Positions 35,637-48,930 are shown, numbered from the stretch's first letter. The stretch: 64,000 nt of DNA from Trema orientale (GCA_002914845.1 JXTC01000153.1:171314-235313), one strand, 5' to 3'. Notes: a model not told the origin generated them from the letters alone. A program made the numbers and translations.

Positions 35637-38290
35637 TGTAAAAACCAGATTTTAAAGAAGGCGATAGAGTCATTTTCTAACATAATAGCAATTTAATAAT
35701 TTGAAATTTTCAGAATATTTGATTAAAATATCTGAAATTTAATATTGGGGTCTACAATATCTAAAAATTTCATTTAAGGGCTTCAACTTCTTCTTCTTCA
35801 CACGTAGTCCCTAAGACCAAAACGACCAAGTTTCTGCCGATGAAACTCATCGCTACATCGCCGATGCGCCACCCCGTGGTGTTCATCAGAGGACGACGAA
35901 GAGAAGCCGACAACGCCCGCCGTGTTACGAGCTTCGACGAGGGAGCTTGGGCAATCCGAAAGTGATGCCACCTTCGGCGTTTTTTCGGCGAAACGACGGT
36001 CGTCAACCGCTGATCTTCCTCACCTCCAGCGGGTGTGAACTCTACTCGCCCTCCTAGACGATCTACGACCGGTTTCATGGCGACAAAACAACTCTGGTGA
36101 GCATTTGAATTAATTCGGCCAATTTCTCAAAATTCAATTTTGGTATTTTACAAATATCTTGAGTAATGATTGAGTTGTTGGTGATAATTAGTAAGGTTAT
36201 TGAAGGATTTAATTCATAAATAGATAATTAAATCCTACAGAATTAAATTACTGATTGTTACAAATTTTGAGTTTAAAATTGGTAATCTTGCAATTATTTT
36301 TAGAAAAGAGATATATTAGTAATTATTTTTGTAAACAACTTATTTTGGTCATGAAACTTTTATGAAGTAAAAGAAGAGATTAGAACATGATAGAAAGCGG
36401 TATTTATGCGTTGAAACGAAATCTGGAGATGAGATAATTCTTGTATAGAAACGTGGTATTTTTCTAAATATTCCCAAAAAATGATATTTTTATAATTATT
36501 TTTGCAAAGTAATAATTTAAGCCGTAAAAATTACATGACATAAAATGGACTCTAAAACAAGAACAAATATGATTTTTTGGTATTAAATCGATGATCGGAA
36601 AAGTATAAGATTTCGAATTGAAAAAGTGGACATTTTTCAAGTAAATTCCAAAAAGTGATAATTTTGTAATTTTTGGATTTTAAGTCCATTTAAAATTCGG
36701 GACCTCAAAATCGAGTTCTGATTTCGAATTTGGATTTAGTGTGGTTGAAAGACGAATTTTGATATAAGATATGACTATGTTTCGAAGTGGCACAAAAATC
36801 TTGAAAGTTGCTCGTGAATAGTGCTATTTTGCGTGCCACGGGCCAGTCCTGCACCGAGACCCACTTTTGATAAATTATATATCTAACCTAGCATTTTTAG
36901 GTGCTTTGAATTTAATGGTGACCTCCGTTTCTCCATTTGAGGCTTTGGAGAAAAAGTCACTTTTTCAAGTGGATTTACTGGGATCCCGAAACAGCCGTTC
37001 GAATACCTAAGTGACCAACGAGAGTTTTCTTCGAGCGTTGTTAGTTTGGTACAGCTACCATATTGAGGTAGAGATTTAATTACATAGTTTTATAATTGTT
37101 TTAGATTTATATTTGCATTATAATTGATTTATAAAAAATCGTGGTTCACGTGATGGTTTAATAAAGTTATAGAAATACATTAGATTATATTGGGATTAGA
37201 CTGTGGATTTCATGTATATATATATTCTTTAAACTGTGATTATGAGGTAATACAGCGAAGAGCTGCCCATGTTACAGTAAATCCCAGAATAATGCCAAGT
37301 TAAATTTTAAAAAATGATTTGATTCTTGTATGCCTAATTATTGTGAACGGTTACATGTTATACATACCATAGGACTACACACTTGAGTTCCATTATTGCA
37401 TCATGTTAGTTTAGATCACTGGTGAGTTACAATAGCGCTAGGTGGAAGACCTAGGTCCATGCGCAGGTTTTTAGCTGACACATCTCTGGGTAGTGTCAGG
37501 ATGCTGGTACTTTTAGTAAGGGTTATTACAGGATTGTGATAGGAGGATGAGAGTTTACTCATTTATGTTGGTTGATATATGATATGTACAATTATGTGTT
37601 TCTGGTTTTGGTTTTGAATATGCGATTATTCTGGATATCAAATATTTTATAAACCTAGTTTATAAATGGATTTTGGAAAAGTATTAACCATGCAGGTTTG
37701 ATAAAATTGTATCCATTTAAAAAGGTAACTGAATTACTACTAAGTATGTGAATGCTCACCCCTACTTCTTCCACTTTCAGGTGTTTGACTATTTGAGGTA
37801 GTAGCCTTGATAGATACACAAACTGTGCAGCTTGTGTATGCAGTTCTACTCTTAATCTCTGATGGGTGTTCATACTTTGTTAACTTTCTTTCCTTCTTCA
37901 ATTATTTAACTAAGATTAGTTAATCTACTAAGTGGATATATGAGGATAGTATTGTTATTAATTTGAGAACTTGAAATTGTAAGTGATTTTATATAATCAA
38001 TTTTGGACATTGAATTAAAGATTTCTATTGAACTCAATTTATCAAAATTTATGATTTTTCGATAAGTTTCCAAATGAGATAGCTGGAAATTTTCTTAAAC
38101 TTTGATGAGTATTTTTCTCAAGTAATTAAAACTAATAAGAGTTTTAATGACTATGGAATTTATAATGATTTGAGAACCAAAACGAAATTATCTAATTTTT
38201 GATTTCTCCTAAATTTTACAAATTTAATATTTTATTATATTTTCACATAAAATTATTAAAAGTCATGGCTTTGGATTTCCGGTCATAATA
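35637..38290 (+). repeat. Left LTR
   Basis: 2,654 bp, starting TGTAAAAACCAGATTTT and ending TTTCCGGTCATAATA; the final CA has become TA. It contains a GC-richer block (35800-36080) and CAGGTTTTTAGCTGACACA near 37462-37480. It pairs with the right LTR by direct comparison. Confidence 0.9.
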
Positions 38291-38294
38291 GAAA

Positions 38295-38306
38295 TGGTAT
38301 CAGAGC
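38295..38306 (+). other. Primer binding site
   Basis: TGGTATCAGAGC, complementary to the 3' end of plant initiator methionine tRNA, four bases after the left LTR. Minus-strand DNA synthesis would start here. Confidence 0.9.
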
Positions 38307-41300
38307 TGCAGGTTTCAGATCCGTATAGGATTTTGCCTGTGATATTTTGTTGTTTAAAAATAATTTTAGAAAGTGTTTGACAAATACTTCTTACATCATT
38401 TAGGAATTGGCTAAATATGTTATCTTTACTCTGATTCTTCCTGAATCCTTCGTTCATCTCCTTAGAGTAAAACTCTAGTATCGTTGAGATGGTTATAACT
38501 CAAAAACTCTAGTCTTAGAAGTATTGGGATTGGCACAAGACTAGTAGATTCTACTTCTATCCAAATTCTCTTATTCAAATGGACATTCATACTTATACTC
38601 CTATATCCATTCGAGTAGTAAGCTATATGTGAACCTTGTAGGTCCTATTGTAGCTATCTCGTACCTGGTATTTTAAACAGCTTGAATTGGTCCGATGTTT
38701 TGTAAATTTTTGGGATGTGATTTAACTTTCCGGATTTTCGTATACTTTTAATTACTCGGTTCAAGTAATTAGTGATTGATGTTTATATTAAGGTGTTTAA
38801 AATAAATGATATTTTTAGAAATAAGTGATATTTTTGCATAACGTATGACTTATTGATTAACAAATTGGTATGATATATTGAGTTTGCTTAAATGTGATAT
38901 TATACTTAGTACACCAACACTAGTTTGACATTAGTAGTGCATCGGTTGAATAGTTGATTTAATTTAATATGAAATTCTTGGGTCATTGATTTTGTCTAAA
39001 TTATTATAATTATGTTCCCTATTAAATCTTTTACTTGTGATAATTTATTTCGCTTACCTGATAGCTGGATGCCTAGGTTTACTTATCTTGTCAAAGTGAA
39101 AGGTTTGGAATTGAAATTTTTTTCATGATTATTGGATTGAAAAAAAAATTGATTAATATAGTTTGGAACGAAATAGGCTACCATGATTGATAAAATTGCA
39201 TACCTTCATTTTTAAGAGAACTATGGATATTTTAAATTTAAATATCAGATAGGTAAAAGTGATTCACTTTTTCAAATAATGAATAGTTTTAAAACTTATG
39301 GGCTATTTGAAATTGAATGTTTGTAAGATTGCACTATTGTAAAGTTTGAACCTTGGTATATCTAAAATTTAGCTATGGTACTGAATTAATCCTATTCTAC
39401 ATTTGACAGTGCTAGTTAGAGAATTATTTAGATCAAGAAAGTTTTTATAAACTTAAAGTTCCAAGTATCTTTCTAGATTTGAATGGGTTAGATATTCTTG
39501 GTACTTGACTTAGAAGCTAAAATGTATTTTCATGTACATATTTATAAGTTGACTTGGAACTAAATATGGGGATATTTATGAAAAAATTTTATATGGCAAC
39601 TCTGAGAAACAAGTTTGATTTAAAAAAAAAAAAAAAACTTTTGGTACGAATTAAAGCATTGTAAATATAAATTTTTGGAAGAATTGTATCGGTGTCAAAA
39701 ATGCCATATTTACAATATCTTGTTACTACTTTTAGCTAAATAAAATTTGGTTATGGCATCCAGTTTGGAAACACATTGTGAATGAAGAAATTGTAAATTC
39801 TGAATTATAGTTGTAAGTCTTGTAAAACTTTGTTATTATTATGGCTTTATGTGTCTTCTTTTATTGAAATATACATGATGTTGGTGAATCTTAGATTGTA
39901 CGATTCTTATAGAGTAATAAATGATTTTTCATTAGTTAAGTCAAGTTGGATTGACCTTACCCTGGTAGTCTCAATTGGATAATTGAGCACTTGTGTGGTT
40001 AATTTAATTTGGTATCCTAAGTACTAGGAACTCCTAGTGTTGGAAACTTAGAATGACGTTTTATTTGAGTTTCAAATGGAAATAAATTGATTTTTAATAC
40101 CTAAGTCTTGAAGGGACTTAGGTGGTACATACTAATACATGATATTTTTTTTGAACTTTTAAAATTCATAGAAATTAGATTTTCAAATGAATTCAAACTA
40201 TGAATTAATATGCTTGATTTGATGTTTAAAAGAATTTAAGTTATGCAAAATAATGTGTGGTATGTTCTTTAAAAGTATAAATTGGACTTTTAAATTCTTG
40301 GGGTTGTACAAGTTATAAGTTGTGACACACTCTACTATTTTTCTGAAACGTTTTATAAAATTTCTATCTTAAAAATGTGTTTCAAAACCACTTTTAATAA
40401 AATTGCTAGAGTCTGGAGACTTTTAAGTTATAAAACGTAAAGATAGTCTTATTAAAGCATGCCTTACTTAGAGTTTTTCATAAACAAGGAATCATGAAAA
40501 CATGTTGCATTTTTGATTTGCTAACAAAAAGAAGATGTGCTTATGAATTTCTTGGAGAGAAATGTTTAAAATTTTTGGAAAAGTTTTGGGATTTTAAGAA
40601 AAGCTTCTATCACATTTAACTATGTTTTGAAGAGAATTGACATGCTTAAAGCACTTGATGGAGATTCTGATTGAGTTATTAGTATTGAGTTGAACCTGTG
40701 ACTCATTACTTGATTTGAGTTGTACCCAAGCATCATTATAGTGGTATAATTGATGGTATTTGAGATTGGTTTACTCGCAGATTTATATAGAGAGTTGTTA
40801 AAATTCTTCCTATTATATTTTCTAAAAAAAAAAAAACTCAGAGTTTAGGTTTAGTTTACCTATGACTAAGGTGAGACCTCATTGTGAACTAGTGTAGTAT
40901 TCTTGTATGCCCCTTATTTTATGTTACGTATTTTCAAAAATATTTCTGAAAATTATCTTTTGATTTTAAAATGAATTAAGGTTTGATGGGAGACAGACGT
41001 TGCCACGAAGATAACTTATTCTATTGAAACCTGATTCTGGGGCATTGTAGTATTGTTACTGGTTTTACTTACATATTGGATATCAAGTCATTTCTATATG
41101 GTTTCCCCATGTACCAAAGACTTAGAAAGTCTTTGGCGGTGATTGATGATTTGGTATTATTATTATAATCCTACATTGGATAGATAAACTTATAAAGTCT
41201 CTAAGTATAAATATGATATGAATAATTACCATATAGTATTACCTTGGATAAAAAAAAAGGAGAAGTCTTTGGGCTATACTTGTTATGTGGAGACTTGTAT

Positions 41301-42060
41301 TTTATATGATTGGACTACAGTGAGCTATGTACTCATCTGTTGGAGATTTTTATTCTTGGTGATTCTAGTCATGTTCTTGACTAGAAGTGTTTTGTATATT
41401 TGGTTACTCCTTACTCATCCTGAGGAGCAGTGAATTACTTACGTCATTGTGCTTTTATTGTGGCGTCTAATCTTTGAACTTGTCTATCTTGTGTGGTATA
41501 ATACAAAGGTATTGATTTCTAGTTGGGATCCTATTAGAGTCTTTAAACTCGGTGATTGTTTAGGACCAGGTTCTAGATACAGACAAATAGGATTGTCCCG
41601 GTGTGATGTCAATCTGGTATGATTAGGGGAAAAGTATCGCATGTATTCGACATTTGGTCGATCTGCTACTCTAGTTTGGTGCCTAACAATCATTACTCAG
41701 GTCATAAGAGTCTTGTATTATTGACTCTTTATTATCATTACTACTCATGTTTTGTGTACCGATTTAAGGACATCATTCTCATGTGATGATATCCTTGTAT
41801 CTATTGATCGGTCACCTTATGATTCCATATAACTTTGTGTACCTGTTTAGCTCATGCCTTGTGTGGCATTATCCTATTGACGAGATTCTAACACCAGGTG
41901 GAGGGCGTATATTTCATGCTCTTTGTATAACCGGTGTTTGATTGATCCTCCTATATCCTATCTTGATTGTTCACTATTCGACTAACCATTATTTCCTTAT
42001 TAATTCTCTCGTATACCTTGTATTGTATTTTGAATTTCGGGACGAAATTCTTTTAACGAG
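38307..42060 (+). other. Non-coding internal region of the LTR element
   Basis: About 3.75 kb of AT-rich DNA with stops in all frames. No retroviral motif was found by eye. The longest open frames (for example 41218-41433) look like chance. Confidence 0.7.
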
Positions 42061-42067
42061 TGGAGAA
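42057..42067 (+). other. Polypurine tract region
   Basis: AGTGGAGAA immediately precedes the right LTR, in the position where plus-strand synthesis primes. The tract is short and impure. Confidence 0.6.
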
Positions 42068-44665
42068 TATAAAAACCAGATTTTTAAAAGGGCAATAGAC
42101 TCATTTTCTAACATTAAGGTCTACAGTATCTAAAAATTTCAAATTTTCAGAATATTTAATTAAAATATCTGGAATTTAATATTGGGGTCTACAATATCTA
42201 AAAATTTCATTTAAGGACTTCAACTTCTTCTTCTTCTTCACACGTAGTCCTCGAGACCAAAAACGACGAAGTTTCTGCCGATGAAACTTGCCGCCACACT
42301 GCCGATGCACCACCCTGCGGTGTTTGTCGGAGGACAATGAAGAGATGCCGACAACTCCCGCCGTGTTACGAGCTCCGACGAGGGAGCTTGGGCTGTTCGA
42401 AAGTGACGCCACATTCGGTGTTTTTCAGCTAAACAACGGTCGTTAGCTACTGATGTTACTCACCCCCAGTGGGTGTGAACTCTATTCATCCTCTCCAATG
42501 ATCTACTACCGGTTTCATGGCCAAAAATAACTCCAGTGAACATTTGAATTAATTCGACCAATTTCTCAAAATTTAATTTTGGTATTTTACAAATATCTTG
42601 AGTAATTATTGAATTGTTGGTGATAATTAGTAAGGTCATTGAAGGATTTAATTCATAAATAGATGATTAAATCCTATAGAATTAAATTACCGATTGTTAC
42701 AAATTTTGAGTTAAAAATTGGTAATCTTGCAATTATTTTTAGAAAAGAGATATATTAGTAATTATTTTTGTAAACAACTTATTTTGGTCATGAAACTTTT
42801 ACGGGGTAAAAAGGGAGATTAAGATGTGATTGAAAACGGTATTTATGCGTTGAAACGAAATCTGGAGATGAGATAATTCTTGTATAGAAGCGTGGTATTT
42901 TTCTAATTATTTTCAAAATAATTATTTTTGCAAAGTAATAATTTAAGTCGTAAAAATTACATGACGTAAAATGGAGTCTAAAACAAGAACAAATATGACC
43001 TTTTGGTATTAAATCGATGACCGGAAAAGTATAAGATTTTGAATTAAAAAAGTAGATGTTTTTCAAGTAAATTCCAAAAAATGATAATTTTATAATTTTT
43101 GCATTTTAAGCCCATTTAAAACTCAGGACCTCAAAATCGAGTTCCGATTTTGAATTTGGATTTAGTGAGATGGAGAGACGAATTTTGATACAAGATATGA
43201 CTATGTTTCGCAGTGGCACGAAAATCTTGAAAGTTGCTCGTGAATAGTGCCATTTTGCGTGCCATGGGCTGGTCCCACACTGTGACCCACTTTTAACAAA
43301 TTATATGTCAAACTTAGCATTTTTGGGTGCTCTGAATTCAATAGTGACCTCTCTTCTCTATTGGAGGCTCTGGTGGAAATGTTACCTTTTCAAGTGGACT
43401 TATCGGGATCCCGAAACGGTCGTTCGAACACCTAAGTGACCAACGAGAGTTTTCTTCGAGCGTCATTAGCTTGATACAACTACCATATTGAGATAAGGAT
43501 TCAATTTCCTGGTTTTATACATATTTTGGATTTATAATTGTGTTATAGTTAATTTATAAAAAATCGTGGTACATGTGATGGTTTAATAAAGTTATGGAAA
43601 TACATTGGATTATACTGGGATTGGACTGTGGATTTCATATATATATTTTCTTTAAATTGTGATTATAGAAGAGCTGCCCATGTTACAATAAACCCCAGAA
43701 TAATGCCAAGTTGAATTTTAAAGCATGATTTGATTAGTGGATGCATATTTATTGTGAACAGTTACATGTTGTACATACTACAAGATCATACACTTGTGGA
43801 AAACCTAGGCCCCTGCGCAGGTTTTTAGCTGACACACCTCCGGGTAGTATCAGGATACTGAGTACCTCTATTAAGGGGTATTACAGGGCCGTGATAGGAG
43901 GATGAGAGCTTACTCATTTATTTTGGTTAATGTATGATATGTAGTTAATGTATGATATGTACAATCATGTGTTTCTAGTTTTGGTTTCGAATATGTGATT
44001 ATTCTGGATACTAAATATTTTATGAACTTGGTTTATAAATAGATTTTGAAAAAGTATTAACCATGCAGGTTTGGTAAAAATTACATCCATTCAAAAGTTT
44101 AATTGAATTACTGCTAAGCATGTGAATGCTCACCCCCTACTTCTTCTACTTTCCGGTGTTTGACTATTTGTGATTATCGTCTTGATAGATAGACACACTG
44201 TTTAGCTTGTGTATGCAATTTTACTCTTAATCTCTGGTACGTGTTCATACTATGTTAACTTTCTTTCCTTGTTCAATTATTTAGCCAAGATTAGTTAATC
44301 TACTAAGTGGATATATGAAGATGGTATTGTTGTAAATTTGAGAAGTTGAAATTGCAAGCGATTTTATATAACCTATTTTGGACATTGAACTAAAGATTTC
44401 AATTGAACTCAATTTACCAAAGTTTATGATTTTTCAACAAGTTTCCAAATAAGATAACCGGAAATTTTCTTAAACTTTGATAGATATTTTTCTTAAGTAT
44501 TTAAAACTAATAAGAGTTTTAATGATTATGGAATTTATAATGATTTGAGAATCAAAATGAAATTATCTAATTCTTGATTTCTCCTAAATTTTGTAAATTT
44601 AATATTCTATTATATTTTCACATAACATTACTAAAAATTACGGCTTTGGATTTTTGGTCATGACA
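42068..44665 (+). repeat. Right LTR
   Basis: 2,598 bp, starting TATAAAAACCAGATTTT (TG changed to TA) and ending TTTTTGGTCATGACA. Visible differences from the left LTR include substitutions and several small indels, for example around 42105-42135 and 43790. The insertion is therefore not recent. Confidence 0.9.
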
Positions 44666-45196
44666 GTGATCTCAATCAAAAGAGGAGTTTGATAAATCTT
44701 CATTTGATAAAGAAGAGACGTGACTCTAATTTATAGAAATTAGTGAGTGAGATATTGTGAATAAAACTTAATGGAAAAAAAAAGATAAAAAAGAGTATAT
44801 AAGTATTAAATTGGCCACATTTTAAAATTTGTATCGGTTCTCAGTTTAATGTAATGGCAATATAGTATTCACACATGCTAAAATTAAACTGGCCATATTG
44901 TAAATAGCGACTATATTATAAAATTTAATAAATACTATAATGGCAATATTGTAAAATTTAATTCATACTAATAACAAAAGTACAAACTTAAATACTTGTT
45001 AACAATGGCAATACTATAAATTTTGACACATGTTAAAATTGAGCATGAGTTATCCCTTGTGTTATATTTGACACAAGAAATAGAATGTGCTAAAAACTCT
45101 ATTATATTTGATATACCATTGGAGACAATTTTTTTCATGAAATGCTAAAATTTAGCATTGGCATGGGTAATAGAATATCTATTGGAGATGCTCTAA

Positions 45197-45850
45197 CATA
45201 TTGAGATATGCTCAAAAAAGCTATTTCAATAAAGTATTTGAATATGAGTCGGATTAATTATATAATATGATGATTAATTATATAAGATGTATTTATCTGA
45301 TTATGATGTAAATTCACAAAATATATGAATACAAGTTATTTATAATTGATAAATAAATTATTCATAATATATACATGAGGTTGGGCACTTTATTTATATT
45401 ATAGCACTTTAATAATCTTGGCTGTAATAACTGATTTTGATGATGCATTTTTAATTAATATATTGAATAAAATCACAAACAAAATTCCACTGAGGTATGC
45501 CAAAAGAAAAAAAATTTCTTAGACATTGATTAGCTTCACCCTAAATCTTGAGTTGATTTAAATTATAAAAAGAAAAATGAATAACTAAATAAAAAAGAAA
45601 AGGGAGGGAGAGTAAAAATATATTGCCCTACTACTTTAATATGGTAACTGAATCCAATGGCTAAAAAGTAATTCACTGGATCATACAAAACTTATGATCA
45701 AGAGACTAAAACTTAAATAGAATGCATAAATGTCCCTGAACAAGTTGTCTGTTCCTGGAGATTACAAAACTCATTAGCAACGGATTGAAAAAGAAGTAGC
45801 TAGTCAGACAACATAAATGACCCTGAAGTACCACAAGTAAAAAAAACATT
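45197..45850. other. Non-coding stretch
   Basis: AT-rich sequence between the split MITE and the kinase relic. No feature recognised. Confidence 0.5.
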
Positions 45851-45852
45851 AA

Positions 45853-48800
45853 TTATTGGCCATCACCATCTTGGTATAGCTTTATCATTTGTATACTCAT
45901 ACTATCAAACCCTGTAATTGAGGTACCACCATTGTTACCCTCACCAAAAGAAGTATATGTGAAGGTTTGGGCAAGTATTCAGTCTCTCATGAGCCCACTA
46001 AAAAAAGCCTTTACCATGGCGTGTGTACAGACGCGCCGTGGTAAAGGCATAAGTAATCACGGCACCTAAAAAATGCCATGGTAGGTAAATGTCTTATAAG
46101 CGCTATGAAACTGGGCTTTTACGGCGCTTTAAAGGTGCCGTGAAATTGGGCTTTCACGGTACCTATAAAGCGCCGTGAAAGACATTCACCTACCACGGTG
46201 CCTAAAAAGCGCCGTGGTAGGCGCCTATAAGGCGCCGTGATACAGGACCCCAAATCGCGAACCCTAGCTCTCTCTTGCTCAACTCATGTTCTCTCCAAGC
46301 CCAGCCGCGCCTCCATGCTCCAATACACCATATTTTCCAGTCAAAGAGGTATTTTTAACATTTTAAACTTATTTTTATCACTAAATTAAGATTACCTATT
46401 GTTTTAACTATGATTTTAACCTATTAATTTGTGAAAATTTTATATTTTAGGCTATGTGTTGATTTAGAATCTTAACCTTCTATATACCATTCTTTTTCAG
46501 AGAAAAAGATAATCCAACTCATTTTTGTCACTTAAATTTTTTATCCATTATTTTAACTATGGTTTTGACTTATTAATTTGTATGAATTTCATGTTTTAGG
46601 TTATGTTTGAGTGTGTGTTTATTTGGAATCCGAAATTATCAAATTGAAATTTCTTGACTATACATTGATAATCTCTACTCTTGTAAGTGCTACTTTGGTT
46701 GTTTATTTACTAGAAATTTCATTTTTGGCTATGTTTTTCTATTTTGGTATGAATTAATCCGAATTTATGTTATTATAGTTTGTTGTCTTATAGAATGTAG
46801 ATGTTAATATATCCATTTTTTAAAAATGCTTTAGGTGAAGTGTGAAGCTCATTTAGTTGCAAAATTTTGGGATTGAAGGTATGTTGTCTCAATTTTTACT
46901 AATTTTATATTTTAGGTAGTTAGAGAGTAAGTTAACTTGAGATCTAGTTTGCAATTATTTTTTATTTTTAATTTTTTTTATATACATGGTTAATGTAGGT
47001 TTTAATTTAATTTGTTATTAGTTAAAAATTGTCTTTTGTATTTGTATTTATTTCAAGTTTTTGAATTTTCAATTTTTAAGTGGTGTGAATTTTAGATATT
47101 GAATTGATTTTTAATATTTTTTTATATATAGGTTTTAGTAGAAGTTCGAAGTACGAAGATTACTTATATATGAACAACTTGAGATATGTTGCCTCAATTG
47201 TTTCTTGGCCTAGAGTATGTCTCCATTTTCGATGATTTTATATTTTCATTTGAGAAAGTCTAATTTAGAGGATATATGTTATGAGAAATCATATATTGTG
47301 GTGATATAATGATAATGTTATAATTGTGTATGAATCTTTGGGTTCATTATTTGTATTGATATGCGTTTATATGATTGGCTATTTATTTGAAATAAAGGAG
47401 GCTATGTCAAAACTAAATATAATATAGTTTGTTATGTTAGTTGCTCAATATAAGGTCTTCCTTACAAACGAAATTTTGTTTAAGTTTTTTTTTTCCCCCC
47501 AAAATGTGCTTAGAATTGATAAGGAATGAATGCTGGCGAATAGATTATATATGGATAATCTTTATCATCAATTTTATGAGTACAGAATATTAATTATTAC
47601 TTGTGATTTATCCTTTCAAAGATTATGTATGGTTTCTAGATCCTCTAGGCTTATCTCTCTGTGAGGAAATTAGTTTAATAATGATCAAGTAAATTCTCTA
47701 ATAGTTATTTTGTTATAGTTAAGTTTTTTAAAGTATTTTAATTATGGTTGCTAATCTTTAATTTTTTGTAATTCATTCCCAATTCAAAGTGCATTCAACA
47801 TAAATATATACTATGTCGCTCAAAAAGCGCCTTGGTAGGTCTACCAAGGCGCTTATAAGGCGCCATGGAAGACCTACCACGGCGCCTGTCCCAGGATACC
47901 AAGGCGCCTGTCACAGGATACCAAGGCGCCTGACAGGCACAGTGGTAGGTCTTCCACAGCGTCTTGTAAGTGCCTTGGTATCCTAAGATACCAAGGCGCT
48001 TGACAGGCGCCGTGGTAGATCTTCCACGACGCCTTATAAGCGCCTTGGTAGCCAGGGTCTATTACGGCACCCAGAACTAAGGCGCTTTTGGAGGCGCCGT
48101 GAAAGGCACTTGAAGGGCCTTTTTTGTTATAGTGAGATCTTGTCCCTATGGGTGCAGTCCTCTCTAGTATCTCATCAATCCCTCGGGCTCGATTGCAACT
48201 TCTTTTATTGTAGGCCTCTCTTCTCCATTCACTCTTAAGTAGCTTTTTGCTATATTTGCATCCTGATTTAGCTCTTCATTGTTTCCTTCATCGACCAGTC
48301 GTTTGTAAATATTTTGAAGCAATTGACCTTTTTTCACGGACGAAGTGAAGTGCATGGCTAAATTTCTCTCACTTTCTTCTCTATCAAAAGAAATTTCCTT
48401 TTGGCTGGTCAGTAGCTCTGCTAAGACTACTTCAAAACTATAAACATCACTCTATTCTGTCAGTTGACTGGTTTGGAAATATTTAGGTTCAAAAGTAAGC
48501 CAGTTTTCCTTGCAATAAAGTGGTTAGTTGGGTTTGATCAAGAGGAACCAATCTCGAAGCTCCGAAGTCCGAAACTTTGGTCGTGTAACTTTCATCTAAT
48601 AGTATATTTGTCTTCTTAATGTCTCTATTTATGATTGGCATTAAAGTGGATGAACGTAAGTACGCAATAACTCCTGCAGTTTCTGTTGCTATTTTCATTT
48701 TCCATAGAAGAAAGGAGTATTGGATCTTTGTCATGAATGTGATCAGAACGAGATCCATTTGCAATGAACTCATAAACTAATAGGGAAGTTTCTTTTTCCA

Positions 48801-48930
48801 AACAACAACCTAATAGCTTAACCACATTCCGATGGTTTATTTGAGAAAGCACAATAACTTTATTAATGACTTGCTAAATCTGACTTTGGTTACCAATTTT
48901 GGTTTTCTTAATAACGACCATATCTTTTTA
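45853..48930 (-). pseudogene. Wall-associated kinase-like pseudogene, split by a CACTA element
   Basis: The minus strand encodes kinase parts in order, in shifting frames. These are VVIKKTKIGNQSQI and a stop (48.91 kb); [20 protein letters not shown] and [11 protein letters not shown] (48.85-48.77 kb); [20 protein letters not shown] and SDFGASRLVPLDQTQLTTLL (48.63-48.5 kb). VYSFEVVLAELLTSQKEISF (48.45-48.39 kb) and MHFTSSVKKGQLL to PTIKEVAIEPEGLMR (48.355-48.17 kb) follow. After the transposon come ETEYLP and, in another frame, TYTSFGEGNNGGTSITGFDS to GDGQ-stop (45853). The catalytic HRD reads NRD, and DFG is kept. The extracellular and transmembrane parts and the first kinase strands are missing. 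The family is a pectin-binding receptor kinase at the plasma membrane. Several frameshifts and stops make it dead. Confidence 0.85.
45996..48134. mobile_element. Non-autonomous CACTA-type element inside the kinase pseudogene
   Basis: 2,139 bp from CACTAAAAAAAGCC to GGCCTTTTTTGTTATAGTG. Both subterminal zones (46000-46250 and 47815-48120) are packed with GGCGCCTTATAAGCGCC / CACGGCGCC-type inverted repeats that could pair end to end. The middle (46260-47810) has no transposase. It begins with a leader-like GCGAACCCTAGCTCTCTC and GT...AG-like boundaries. No 3-base target duplication is seen (GCC on the left, AGA on the right). It interrupts the kinase reading between GLMR and ETEYLP. Confidence 0.8.

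Larger units (their letters stand above)
35637..44665 (+). mobile_element. Complete non-autonomous LTR retrotransposon, 9.0 kb
   Basis: LTRs at 35637-38290 and 42068-44665; target duplication GTGAT at 35632-35636 and 44666-44670; a primer binding site right after the left LTR; a purine-rich tract before the right LTR. The internal region (about 3.8 kb) has no gag, protease, RT or integrase. Just before the right LTR, TTTCGGGACGAAATTC resembles the conserved end of Ty3/Gypsy chromovirus pol regions. This suggests a LARD-like derivative of a Tekay/Del-type element mobilised by proteins from elsewhere. Confidence 0.9.
35301..45193. mobile_element. MITE split by an LTR retrotransposon
   Basis: The left end GACCACCTCCAATGC (35301) and the right end, reverse-complemented GAGCATCTCCAATAG (from 45193), form inverted termini, each flanked by TAA (35298-35300 and 45194-45196). 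GAGCATCTCCAAT is a common plant MITE terminus. Removing the LTR element at 35637-44665 and one GTGAT leaves about 860 bp, AT-rich and non-coding, with TGCTAAAATTTAGC-type repeats near both ends. The class (Harbinger-like by TAA, or hAT-like) is unsettled. Confidence 0.65.

Noticed and set aside
35770-36078. 102-residue minus-strand open frame, Arg/Val-rich
   Set aside because: It lies within the LTR and is antisense; the other LTR copy breaks it, so it is not a conserved gene.
38295-38306. tRNA-like sequence
   Set aside because: Only the 12-base primer binding site is present; there is no cloverleaf. No tRNA or rRNA gene was recognised elsewhere by eye, though a dedicated scan was not possible.
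42176-42412. Open frame in the right LTR
   Set aside because: The counterpart of the one in the left LTR, with a different frame and sequence; LTR sequence, not coding.
45990-48140. Mutator-type insertion with a 9-10-base duplication (CAGTCTCTC / CAGTCCTCTC)
   Set aside because: The similar strings lie at unequal distances from the element ends, while CACTA...TAGTG ends and subterminal arrays fit CACTA.
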